Source: an uncultured Oscillospiraceae bacterium
GTDB taxonomy: Bacteria; Bacillota; Clostridia; Oscillospirales; Ruminococcaceae
Direction of reading: 5' to 3'
DNA length: 10,460 nt
Assembly (NCBI GenBank): GCA_900540595.1
Contig: UQGL01000053.1
Location: forward strand, 1 to 10,460
The notes below the pieces were generated by a model that made no database searches, was not told the origin of the DNA, and worked only from the letters and a program-made list of their open reading frames with translations. The position numbers were made by a program, and so were the translations under genes. Each line of letters opens with the position of its first letter. Position 1 is the first letter of the stretch. Positions 1-6,427 of this stretch are shown here, piece after piece.

Positions 1-1130
1 AAAAGGCAGAAAAAGCCAAGGCTAAGGGAAAAGCCGTCAAGAAAAAGTCGGTGGGCAGCAAGTTCTTCAACGATCTGGCGGGGCTTTTGGGTGATGAATT
101 CATGAAGCGCGGCGCGACGCTGCATGGCTGTGATGTCAAAACCCGCGATGCCTTTGCGAATATGGATATTGCGGGCTATAACTACGGCATTTATCGCTAC
201 AAGCACGACCTGAAAAAGTACCCGCAGCGGCTGATTTTGGGCAGCGAGACCTTCTGTAATGATGCCTATAAGTTCCGCGAGTTGGCGAAGGCTGAGCCGC
301 GTTTGGTCGGTGATTTTGTCTGGGCGGGCATGGATTATCTGGGCGAGGTCATGGTCGGCGCGTGGGAGTATGAGGACTATGCCAAAAACTTTGACGGCGG
401 CCTTGGCTGGGTTTCGGCAGGATCGGGCCGCATTGATCTGACCGGTAAGCCGCTGGGCGAAGCCCTATATACCCGCGTGGCGCTCGAAAAGGACAACGGA
501 CCGTACATTGCCGTCTGTCCGGTCAACCATACGGGCGACCGGCACAGCCCCAGTGCATGGAAGATGACCAACGCCATGCCAAGCTGGAGCTGGACAGGCT
601 GCGAGGGCCAAAAGGCCAGCATTGAGGTGTACGCCCGCGCGGCGCGGGTGGAGCTGTGGCTGAATGGCCGTATCATCGGCAGAAAAGCATTGAAAAACGA
701 CTGCCTTGCGAAGTTTTCTGTCCCCTATGAACCGGGCAGGCTGGAGGCCGTCAGTTATGACGCGCAGGGCTGTGAGCTTGGCCGCTGCACCCTGACGACA
801 GCAGGGCAGCACACCCAAATCACTGCGGGACCGGAGCAGAGCACCGTGCAGGCTGGGCATCTTTGCTATATCCGGCTGCGCTACACCGATGAAAAGGGTA
901 TCACGAAGCCGCTGGCACGCGGCAATATCAAGGTGGAGGTAGATGGCGGTACACTGGTCGGGCTTGGCAACGCCTGCCCGTATTATGAGCGCAGCTATCT
1001 GGACTGTGTGGCCGACACCTACTACGGCGAGGCGCTGGCCATCGTGCGTGCAGGGGAGGGGAACAGCCTGACCCTGACAGCGGATGACGGCATGTACAGC
1101 ACAGCCGTGACAGTGCCGGTGACACGGTAA
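1..1130 (+). CDS. Glycoside hydrolase family 2 (beta-galactosidase-type), C-terminal part, 5' end outside window
   Basis: The reading frame is open from base 3 to the TAA at 1128-1130, giving 375 visible residues; the sugar-binding and first half of the catalytic domain lie upstream. The last part of the TIM barrel is visible: a VGYNY-like strand (AGYNYG), then LILGSETF, whose Glu (visible residue 82) sits where GH2 enzymes carry the catalytic nucleophile, then DFVWAGMDYLGE. A DUF4982-like beta domain follows (about residues 200-265, with VELWLNGRIIG), and then an Ig-like GH2 C-terminal domain (about 280-375, with VEVDGGTLVGLGN). The family hydrolyses terminal beta-galactosides or related beta-glycosides; the exact substrate cannot be read. 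Visible residues 1-18 are a Lys/Ala-rich stretch ahead of the AGYNYG strand, an odd basic insertion. There is no sign of frameshift. A hairpin at 1181-1227 separates it from the next gene. Confidence 0.9.
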   Translation, partial: KAEKAKAKGKAVKKKSVGSKFFNDLAGLLGDEFMKRGATLHGCDVKTRDAFANMDIAGYNYGIYRYKHDLKKYPQRLILGSETFCNDAYKFRELAKAEPRLVGDFVWAGMDYLGEVMVGAWEYEDYAKNFDGGLGWVSAGSGRIDLTGKPLGEALYTRVALEKDNGPYIAVCPVNHTGDRHSPSAWKMTNAMPSWSWTGCEGQKASIEVYARAARVELWLNGRIIGRKALKNDCLAKFSVPYEPGRLEAVSYDAQGCELGRCTLTTAGQHTQITAGPEQSTVQAGHLCYIRLRYTDEKGITKPLARGNIKVEVDGGTLVGLGNACPYYERSYLDCVADTYYGEALAIVRAGEGNSLTLTADDGMYSTAVTVPVTR

Positions 1131-1180
1131 AAAGGCAGACAGAAAGCAATTTTCCAATCAGTAATGGGCTTTACATAAAT

Positions 1181-1227
1181 AACAGGCACCAGACCGAGGC
1201 AAGAACGCTTCGGGTTGGTGCCTGTTT
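1181..1227 (+). terminator. Probable rho-independent terminator after the GH2 gene
   Basis: AACAGGCACCA (1181-1191) pairs perfectly with TGGTGCCTGTT (1216-1226). A G-T pair and, past one A-G mismatch, CCGA/TCGG extend the stem inwards. The following tract is short and interrupted (TTTGTAT), so termination may be only partial. It lies 50 bp after the GH2 stop codon, as expected for a 3' terminator. Confidence 0.6.
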
Positions 1228-1422
1228 GTATGCAGAGGCTTGTTCATCACGGAGGAAGGCGAGCGGCGGAGAAATACTGCATGCAGTGGGAAACGCGGGC
1301 ATTTGGCACTATGTCTAAATGAACCGCTGCAAAGTTGTGAAACCTCCCGATAGAGACACGGACGAGAAAGGCTGGATACATGAAATATCCAGCTGAATGG
1401 TACGATACTCCATAAAAGCGCC
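1228..1422. other. Intergenic stretch with two small inverted repeats, no gene seen
   Basis: No reading frame here has both a ribosome binding site and a plausible protein. Two structures can be seen. One is the perfect 12-bp palindrome ACTGCATGCAGT at 1276-1287. The other is a hairpin, GCTGGATA (1371-1378) with TATCCAGC (1386-1393), 7-base loop, ending 29 bp before the -35 box of the GH42 promoter. The second could bind a further regulator or be chance; neither resembles the TTGCGCAA operator. I recognise no RNA gene or riboswitch. Confidence 0.4.
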
Positions 1423-1451
1423 TTGCATCTTACGGGGGTTCTTGCTATACT
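1423..1451 (+). promoter_or_regulatory. Promoter of the GH42 gene
   Basis: TTGCAT (1423-1428) is separated by exactly 17 bp from TATACT (1446-1451), and the -10 box is preceded by TGC, forming an extended -10. Transcription would start near 1458, about 60 bp before the ATG. This leaves the TTGCG repeats at 1461-1502 inside the early transcribed region. Confidence 0.75.
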
Positions 1452-1460
1452 CAGTATTAA

Positions 1461-1502
1461 ACGCAACAATTACTTGCGAACGAGTTGCGCAGGTTGCGCA
1501 AC
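1461..1502. promoter_or_regulatory. Candidate LacI-family operator cluster upstream of the GH42 gene
   Basis: GTTGCGCAGGTTGCGCAAC (1484-1502) contains two direct copies of GTTGCGCA, 9 bp apart, the second forming the perfect palindrome GTTGCGCAAC (1493-1502). Upstream are TTGCGAA (1474-1480) and the inverted CGCAAC (1462-1467). The TTGCG starts fall at 1474, 1485 and 1494, close to one helical turn apart. The cluster lies between the predicted transcription start and the ribosome binding site at 1505-1511, a position where a bound repressor would block transcription. The same motif occurs before lacI and the transporter operon. Confidence 0.7.
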
Positions 1503-1518
1503 CGAAGGAGGATCTGCC

Positions 1519-3501
1519 ATGCAGGGGCGCAAATTACTTCACGGTGGGGACTATAACCCGGAGCAGTGGCTCGACAGGCCGGACATTCTGGCACAGGATA
1601 TTGAATTGATGAAAAAAGCCCGCGTCAATACCGTGACGCTGGGGGTGTTTTCATGGTCGGTGCTGGAGCCTGAGGAGGGTGTGTTCAATCTGGACTGGCT
1701 GGCGGACATCATCCATAACCTTTACGCCAACGGAATCCGCACGATTTTGGCGACCCCCAGTGCTGCACGCCCCGCATGGCTGGCACACAAGTACCCGGAG
1801 GTGCGCCGTGTGCGGGCTGACCGCGTGCGGGAGCTGTACAACCGGCGCCAGAATTACTGCTATACCTCGCCAATTTATCATGAGAAGGTGCGCATCATCG
1901 ACCAAAAGCTGGCGCAGCGATTTGGGGAGGATCCGGCAGTCATCCTTTGGCACATCTCCAACGAGATGGGTGGGGACTGCCACTGCGCATTGTGTCAGGC
2001 GGAATTCCGCCGCTGGCTGCAGGCACGGTACGGAACGCTGGCGGCGCTGAACAAGGCATGGAACGCCCGCTTCTGGAGCCATGACTACACCGATTGGGAA
2101 CAAATCGAAAGCCCTGCCCCACAGGGCGAAAACGCCGTGCAGGCGCTTGCGCTCGACTGGAAGCGCTTTGTCAGCGACCGACATATCGATTTTTTGAAAT
2201 TTGAGCGGGATACCGTCAAAGAAATTGCCCCCAATGCCAAATTTACCGCCAATATGATGTATCGGTTTGACGGCATCGACTATTTTAAAATGGCAAAAGA
2301 AATCGATGTCGCCAGCTGGGACAACTACCCGACCTGGCATAAGCCCAGTGAGACGGTAGAGGAAACGGCGCTGGACACTGCCATGATGCACGATCTTTTC
2401 TATTCAATGAAGGACAAGCCTTTCCTGCTGATGGAGTCCAGCCCCAGCTTTACCAACTGGCAGCCTGTTTCCAAGCAGAAAAAGCCCGGCATTGCAGAGC
2501 TTGCCGCGCTGCAGACGGTGGCGCACGGCGCAGACAGTGTGCTATATTTCCAGTGGCGCGCCAGCCGCGGCGCGGAGGAAAAGTTCCATGGCGCAGTCAT
2601 TGGCCACGATGGGCGGGAGGATGCCCGTTCTTTTACGGAGACTGCGCAGGTTGGGTTAAGGCTGGAGGCTTTGGCCAAAATTACAGCGGTAAAACGCGAA
2701 AAGCAGGCTGCCATAGTCCATGATTGGCAGAATAAGTGGGCGCTGGAAGGCTCCTGCGGCCCGCGCAATGCCGGTATGGGCTATTGGGACGAGCTGAAGC
2801 GGCACTATAATGCCCTTGCACGGGAGGGCATTGCTGTGGAGTTTGTTGACCAGAACGCCGACCTGACAGGTTATGGTTTGGTCGTGGTGCCGATGCTCTA
2901 CCTGCTGACCGATGCTTTTGCGAAAAAACTTTGCGCATTTGCGCAAAACGGCGGCACAGTTATCGTCACCTACTGGTCGGGCGTGGTCGATGAAAGTGAT
3001 CTCTGCCGCATGGGGGACACGCCCTATGGCCTGACTGAACTGCTGGGGCTGCGCCGCACCGAGATTGACGGCATGTATGACGGGGAAACCCGCCGCTGCA
3101 TGCCGGCAGCTGGCTGCACACTGCCTGCGGCACAGGCATCCACCCTGTGTGAGGTGGCAGCCCTTGATGAGGAAAATCCGGCAGAGCCGCTCAGCCTGTA
3201 TGACGAGGACTATTTTGCCGGACACCCGGCTGTGGCGGTCCACAGATACGGTAAGGGCCGTGCTTACTATCTGGCCAGCCGCTTTGACGAGGCTTTTTAT
3301 CGGGCGTTTTATCACGATGCTGCAATGGAAATCGGCTTGAGCCCGGCTTGGCCGGAGGCTCTGCCGGAAGGAGTTCTGGCGGTGCGGCGCAGCAGCTTTG
3401 TGTTTGTACAGAACTGCACGGAACAGCCTGCCACGGTAGGAAACACTGTGCTTGACCGCTACCGGACTGCAGTTTGGAAGGGAAAGGACCGTATTTTTTG
3501 A
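1519..3501 (+). CDS. GH42 beta-galactosidase (GanA/BgaB-like)
   Basis: This 660-residue protein has the usual GH42 length and begins with the hallmark HGGDYNPEQW. The ATG at 1519 is chosen because AAGGAGG (1505-1511) lies 7 bases upstream; the frame stays open upstream, but those residues overlap the operator cluster and have no ribosome binding site. The catalytic TIM barrel covers about residues 1-380. The acid/base Glu is E149 in HISNEMGG and the nucleophile is E306 in LLMESSPS. C114, C154, C156 and C159 (CxCxxC) match the structural zinc site known in GH42. The trimerisation domain B and a small C-terminal beta domain follow. It has no signal peptide, so it acts in the cytoplasm on imported beta-galactosides, most likely beta-1,4-galacto-oligosaccharides given the neighbouring ABC importer and LacI regulator. 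It has its own promoter, operator and terminator, so it is monocistronic. The exact substrate is inferred. Confidence 0.95.
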   Translation: MQGRKLLHGGDYNPEQWLDRPDILAQDIELMKKARVNTVTLGVFSWSVLEPEEGVFNLDWLADIIHNLYANGIRTILATPSAARPAWLAHKYPEVRRVRADRVRELYNRRQNYCYTSPIYHEKVRIIDQKLAQRFGEDPAVILWHISNEMGGDCHCALCQAEFRRWLQARYGTLAALNKAWNARFWSHDYTDWEQIESPAPQGENAVQALALDWKRFVSDRHIDFLKFERDTVKEIAPNAKFTANMMYRFDGIDYFKMAKEIDVASWDNYPTWHKPSETVEETALDTAMMHDLFYSMKDKPFLLMESSPSFTNWQPVSKQKKPGIAELAALQTVAHGADSVLYFQWRASRGAEEKFHGAVIGHDGREDARSFTETAQVGLRLEALAKITAVKREKQAAIVHDWQNKWALEGSCGPRNAGMGYWDELKRHYNALAREGIAVEFVDQNADLTGYGLVVVPMLYLLTDAFAKKLCAFAQNGGTVIVTYWSGVVDESDLCRMGDTPYGLTELLGLRRTEIDGMYDGETRRCMPAAGCTLPAAQASTLCEVAALDEENPAEPLSLYDEDYFAGHPAVAVHRYGKGRAYYLASRFDEAFYRAFYHDAAMEIGLSPAWPEALPEGVLAVRRSSFVFVQNCTEQPATVGNTVLDRYRTAVWKGKDRIF

Positions 3502-3518
3502 CAAAATCGGCCTGTTTT

Positions 3519-3549
3519 AGCGTTCTGCTAAAAAGCAGAACGCTTTTTT
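3519..3549 (+). terminator. Rho-independent terminator of the GH42 gene
   Basis: AGCGTTCTGCT (3519-3529) and AGCAGAACGCT (3534-3544) form a perfect 11-bp stem with an AAAA loop, followed by a run of six T (3544-3549). It begins 17 bp after the GH42 stop codon and isolates this gene from lacI. Confidence 0.93.
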
Positions 3550-3563
3550 GTTGCTTTCGGACA

Positions 3564-3592
3564 TTGACAACGAAAGAATATCCCGTTATGCT
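3564..3592 (+). promoter_or_regulatory. Promoter of the lacI-family gene
   Basis: A perfect TTGACA (3564-3569) is followed after 17 bp by TATGCT (3587-3592). The start would be near 3599, only a few bases before the operator-like palindrome at 3605, which suggests autoregulation. Confidence 0.75.
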
Positions 3593-3604
3593 GATATGAG
3601 ATTT

Positions 3605-3623
3605 GTTGCGCAATGCATTGCAA
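3605..3623. promoter_or_regulatory. Candidate LacI-family operator upstream of the regulator gene
   Basis: GTTGCGCAATGCATTGCAA contains an exact TTGCGCAA (3606-3613) and the overlapping perfect 12-bp palindrome GCAATGCATTGC (3610-3621). ATTGCAA (3617-3623) looks like a second, weaker copy of the same half-site, 12 bp further on. The site lies between the predicted transcription start and the ribosome binding site, as in the GH42 leader. Confidence 0.65.
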
Positions 3624-3640
3624 AGGAGAAGGTTTCCCCA

Positions 3641-4666
3641 ATGGCTGCAAAAGAAAACGAAAAAATGACTATCGAGCAGGTGGCGGAGGCACTGGGTGTT
3701 TCCAAAACAACGGTGTCCCGCGCACTTTCCGGGAAAGGACGCATCAGCGAGAAAACCCGCGCCAAGGTGTATGCCTATATGGGGAGTGCCCGCACCGAGC
3801 CTGCGCAAAAAGACCCAAAGGTGCGCACCAACAACATTGCCATGGTTGTACCGCAGCGCTTTATTACGCTGGATCTGCCGTTTTTGCGCAAATGTATGGG
3901 CGGCATCTGTACCATGGCTGATCAGCGCGGCTATGACATGCTGCTGTGCTACGCCTCCAGCACAGAGTATACCCAGCTGCAGCGTCAGCTGGCGAGCCAT
4001 AAGGTGGACGGTGTTATTCTGACCTACGCCATGGCAGACGACCCCTGTGTTGACCTGCTGCGGCAGTATGATGTGCCGTTTGTGCTGATTGGCCGCAGCG
4101 AGGACAAGACAATACCGCAGGCGGACAATGATCAGGTTACCGCCGCCTGCGAGATGACCCGCATCCTGTTGCAGATGGGCGCCAAGCGGATCGCACTGCT
4201 GGTCGGCAGCACGATTTACGCCGTCAACACCGACCGCACACGCGGGTACCTGCGCGGCTTTGCGGAATCCTGCGTGCCGGTGGATCAGCGCCTTGTTCAT
4301 TCCGGCATTGAATCAGCAGGGCAGACCATTGATGCGCTGGAGGCGGCGCTTGAACAAAAGGCAGACTGCCTGCTCTGCGGGGACGATGAGATCGCCTATG
4401 AGGTCATGCGAGAGTTGCGCAACCGGCATATTCTGGTGCCGCACGATCTGCGCGTTGCCAGCCTGTACGACAGCTCGATGCTGGCCAGTATCACGCCCTC
4501 GGTGTCCGCAGTGCAGTACGATGCCGAGCAGCTGGGGCGCACGGCCTGCCGCATGCTGCTTGACCGCCTGCTTGGCAAGGAAATGGTGCAGCGCCAAATT
4601 GAGGGGTATCAGGTTATTTTGCGTGAGTCCACCAAATGGAATAGCCGTACCCACGATGGACGATAG
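3641..4666 (+). CDS. LacI/GalR-family transcriptional regulator (GanR-like by context)
   Basis: The 341-residue protein has the normal length for the family. The start at 3641 follows AAAGGAG (3622-3628) and a second AAGG (3629-3632), 8 bases before the ATG; a Met at codon 9 directly begins the helix-turn-helix (MTIEQVAEALGVSKTTVSRAL, residues 9-29), but has no ribosome binding site of its own. The periplasmic-binding-like sugar-sensing domain runs from about residue 66 (NIAMVVP) to the end, with the family features VDGVILT, ADNDQV, RTRGYLRGF and CLLCGDDEIAYEV. Residues 48-63, which should form the hinge helix (usually YxPNxxAR), read GSARTEPAQKDPKVRT and lack that motif. It probably represses the GH42 gene, itself and the ABC transporter through TTGCGCAA sites and is released by a galacto-oligosaccharide or galactose; the effector is inferred. 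It has its own promoter and terminator. Confidence 0.93.
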   Translation: MAAKENEKMTIEQVAEALGVSKTTVSRALSGKGRISEKTRAKVYAYMGSARTEPAQKDPKVRTNNIAMVVPQRFITLDLPFLRKCMGGICTMADQRGYDMLLCYASSTEYTQLQRQLASHKVDGVILTYAMADDPCVDLLRQYDVPFVLIGRSEDKTIPQADNDQVTAACEMTRILLQMGAKRIALLVGSTIYAVNTDRTRGYLRGFAESCVPVDQRLVHSGIESAGQTIDALEAALEQKADCLLCGDDEIAYEVMRELRNRHILVPHDLRVASLYDSSMLASITPSVSAVQYDAEQLGRTACRMLLDRLLGKEMVQRQIEGYQVILRESTKWNSRTHDGR

Positions 4667-4764
4667 CCTGCGCCCCTCTATGGCATACCCACAGATTGTG
4701 CAGCAGGGGAGGTATGCTGCCCTGCAAGCTTCCTGAAAATATAACTTGATCTATAGCGCACCCA

Positions 4765-4799
4765 GCCCCCGGTTTTACGCCAAAACCGGGGGCTTTTTT
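4765..4799 (+). terminator. Rho-independent terminator of the lacI-family gene
   Basis: GCCCCCGGTTTT (4765-4776) pairs perfectly with AAAACCGGGGGC (4782-4793) around a 5-base loop and is followed by six T (4794-4799). It lies about 100 bp past the stop codon. The stretch before it (4667-4764) holds no gene that I can see; GCATACC/GGTATGC at 4683-4717 is a further weak inverted repeat. Confidence 0.95.
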
Positions 4800-4815
4800 G
4801 GGCAAATGTATGCTT

Positions 4816-4834
4816 GTTGCGCAAAAGTTGCGCG
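4816..4834. promoter_or_regulatory. Upstream candidate operator of the ABC transporter operon
   Basis: GTTGCGCAAAAGTTGCGCG contains an exact TTGCGCAA (4817-4824) and a second TTGCGC (4828-4833), 11 bp apart. It is 75 bp before the predicted -35 box, so it cannot block polymerase directly. It could be an auxiliary site that loops to the downstream pair at 4968-4990, about 150 bp away. Confidence 0.55.
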
Positions 4835-4908
4835 AGAAGTGGGCGTTGCCCCAGGTTTTTCCGTCAGAATTTCCAGTTTTCGGGACGCAATACCGTGAAT
4901 ATCACCCA

Positions 4909-4937
4909 TTGACGCAGGCTGAAAAAGGGTGTATCCT
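4909..4937 (+). promoter_or_regulatory. Likely promoter of the sugar ABC transporter operon
   Basis: TTGACG (4909-4914) is followed after 17 bp by TATCCT (4932-4937). A competing -10, TATGCT (4938-4943), matches the lacI promoter's -10 but would need a 23-bp spacer. The start would be near 4944, leaving a leader of about 90 bases. Confidence 0.55.
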
Positions 4938-4949
4938 TATGCTTGTAAG

Positions 4950-4990
4950 GAACAAGTTGTTCAAATGTGCGCAACATAAATGCGCAACAT
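4950..4990. promoter_or_regulatory. Downstream operator-like repeats in the transporter leader
   Basis: Two direct copies of TGCGCAACAT lie at 4968-4977 and 4981-4990, 13 bp apart; their cores are the reverse complement of GTTGCGCA found at the other promoters. Just upstream is a separate inverted repeat, GAACAA-G-TTGTTC (4950-4962), which could bind another factor. All lie downstream of the predicted transcription start, where a repressor would act as a roadblock. Confidence 0.55.
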
Positions 4991-5037
4991 TTGGCGACAT
5001 ATAGCTTCCAAAATCGGAAATGAAGGAGAACTCGATC

Positions 5038-6342
5038 ATGAAAAAATGGAATTCCCGTCATAACGCTCTCGCTGCGGTGAGCACCGTGACTGCGGCCGCT
5101 ATGCTGACCGCCTGTGGTGGTGCTGCATCCTCCTCTGCTGCGTCCTCTGCCGCATCTCAGGCCGATTCCGCTGCGTCCTCCGGTGAGGCTTCTTCCGCCG
5201 CAGAAAGCTGGGGCGATGTTAAGCTGACCATGTGGGGTGCTGAGGAAGACCAGACCATGCTGCGTGAGATGGCCGATGCTTTCATCGCGGAGAATGCCGA
5301 CAAGGGCAACATTACGATCGAGATCGGTGTCCAGTCCGAGTCCAGTGCCAAGGATACCGTTCTGGCTGACCCCGAGGCAGCTGCCGATGTTTTCGCCTTT
5401 GCGGATGACCAGCTTAATGAGCTGGTGGCAGCCGGTGCCCTGCAGGAGATCCTGCTGAACCCCGAGGATGTCAAGAGCCGCAACCTGACTGGTTCCGTTG
5501 AGGCCGCGACCATGGACGGCAAGCTCTACGCCTACCCCATGACCGCTGACAACGGCTACTTCCTCTACTATGACAAGAGCGTTCTGAGCGAGGACGATGT
5601 CAAGAGCATGGACACCCTGCTGGCCAAGGCCGATGCCTCCGGCAAAAAGTTCATGATGAGCCTGAACGATGCATGGTACGTTTACAGCTTCTACGCTGGT
5701 GCCGGCCTGAAGGCTACCCTCGCCGATGACGGCGTCAACACTGTCTGCAACTGGAACGAGGCCCCCGGTGCCGATGTCACGCAGGCAATTCTGGATATGA
5801 GCGCCCAGCCTGCCTTCAAGTCCGGCGCGGATGCAGACATCGTTTCCGGCATCAAGGACGGCAGCTGCTGCGCCGCCATCTCCGGCACATGGAACGCCAA
5901 TACTGCGCAGGATACTTGGGGCGACAACTACGCCGCCACCAAGCTGCCCACTTACACCCTGAACGGAGAGCAGGTGCAGATGGCTTCCTTCTCCGGTTAC
6001 AAGCTGGTCGGCGTCAACCCCCACAGCGCCAATGTCGGTGTTGCCATGATGCTGGCTGACTACATCACCAACGAGGACAATCAGGCCAAGCGCTTCAATG
6101 ACCGTCAGCTCGGACCCTCCAACATTGCTGCGAACGAGTCTGAGGCCGTGCAAAGCGCACCTGCCATCGCCGCACTGGCTGAGCAGAGCGACTACGCCAC
6201 CCTGCAGCGCGTAGGTGCCAACTACTGGAGCTCCGCCGAGAGCTTGGGCGAGATCCTGGCTTCCGGCGACACCCAGGGCAAGACCACCCAGCAGTTGGTG
6301 GACGATGCTGTAGCCGGTATCACCGCACCCGTAACCCAGTAA
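5038..6342 (+). CDS. Sugar ABC transporter substrate-binding lipoprotein (MalE/GanS-like)
   Basis: The 434-residue protein starts at the ATG at 5038, placed 7 bases after AAGGAGAA (5023-5030); the ATG at 5020 lies before that site and is rejected. A lipoprotein signal peptide is clear: MKKW, a hydrophobic Ala-rich segment, and the lipobox LTAC with Cys26 as the lipidated residue. A Ser/Ala-rich linker of about 30 residues follows. The mature domain begins near residue 61 (VKLTMWG) and reads as a family 1 extracellular solute-binding protein, with AADVFAFADDQLNELVAAGAL, LYAYPMTADNGYFLYYDKS and AISGTWNA typical of maltodextrin/galacto-oligosaccharide binders. It is anchored outside the membrane and delivers oligosaccharide to the two permeases downstream. 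Its codons end in C or G more strictly than those of lacI, consistent with high expression. The ligand is inferred, from the GH42 neighbour, to be a beta-galacto-oligosaccharide. Confidence 0.95.
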   Translation: MKKWNSRHNALAAVSTVTAAAMLTACGGAASSSAASSAASQADSAASSGEASSAAESWGDVKLTMWGAEEDQTMLREMADAFIAENADKGNITIEIGVQSESSAKDTVLADPEAAADVFAFADDQLNELVAAGALQEILLNPEDVKSRNLTGSVEAATMDGKLYAYPMTADNGYFLYYDKSVLSEDDVKSMDTLLAKADASGKKFMMSLNDAWYVYSFYAGAGLKATLADDGVNTVCNWNEAPGADVTQAILDMSAQPAFKSGADADIVSGIKDGSCCAAISGTWNANTAQDTWGDNYAATKLPTYTLNGEQVQMASFSGYKLVGVNPHSANVGVAMMLADYITNEDNQAKRFNDRQLGPSNIAANESEAVQSAPAIAALAEQSDYATLQRVGANYWSSAESLGEILASGDTQGKTTQQLVDDAVAGITAPVTQ

Positions 6343-6352
6343 AAAATAATCC

Positions 6353-6392
6353 AGCGGGCACGCAGCGGCTATGCAGCGTGCCCGCTTTTTTT
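6353..6392 (+). terminator. Intra-operon terminator/attenuator between binding protein and permease genes
   Basis: AGCGGGCACGC (6353-6363) pairs with GCGTGCCCGCT (6376-6386) in a perfect 11-bp stem followed by seven T (6386-6392). It sits in the 85-bp gap between the binding-protein stop and the MalF-like start. No promoter is obvious after it, so the permeases are probably made by read-through, giving more binding protein than permease. Confidence 0.85.
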
Positions 6393-6427
6393 AAATCCCG
6401 CGCATAAGAAGAAAGGAGATGACTTCT

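Noticed and set aside
3191..4300. Minus-strand open frame spanning the GH42 3' end and lacI
   Set aside because: It crosses two real genes, a terminator and a promoter, and shows no recognisable protein.
4798..5004. Small plus-strand open frame (68 codons) in the transporter control region
   Set aside because: No ribosome binding site, and it overlaps the operator repeats and the predicted promoter.
4864..6153. Long open frame (about 430 codons) on the minus strand across the binding-protein gene
   Set aside because: It is antisense to a clear lipoprotein gene, low in complexity (Gly/Val/Leu-rich), has no ribosome binding site and no family features; it results from biased third codon positions.
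6419..6421. ATG start for the MalF-like permease
   Set aside because: It directly abuts the AAAGGAG site, leaving no spacer; the in-frame GTG at 6428 has the correct 9-base distance.
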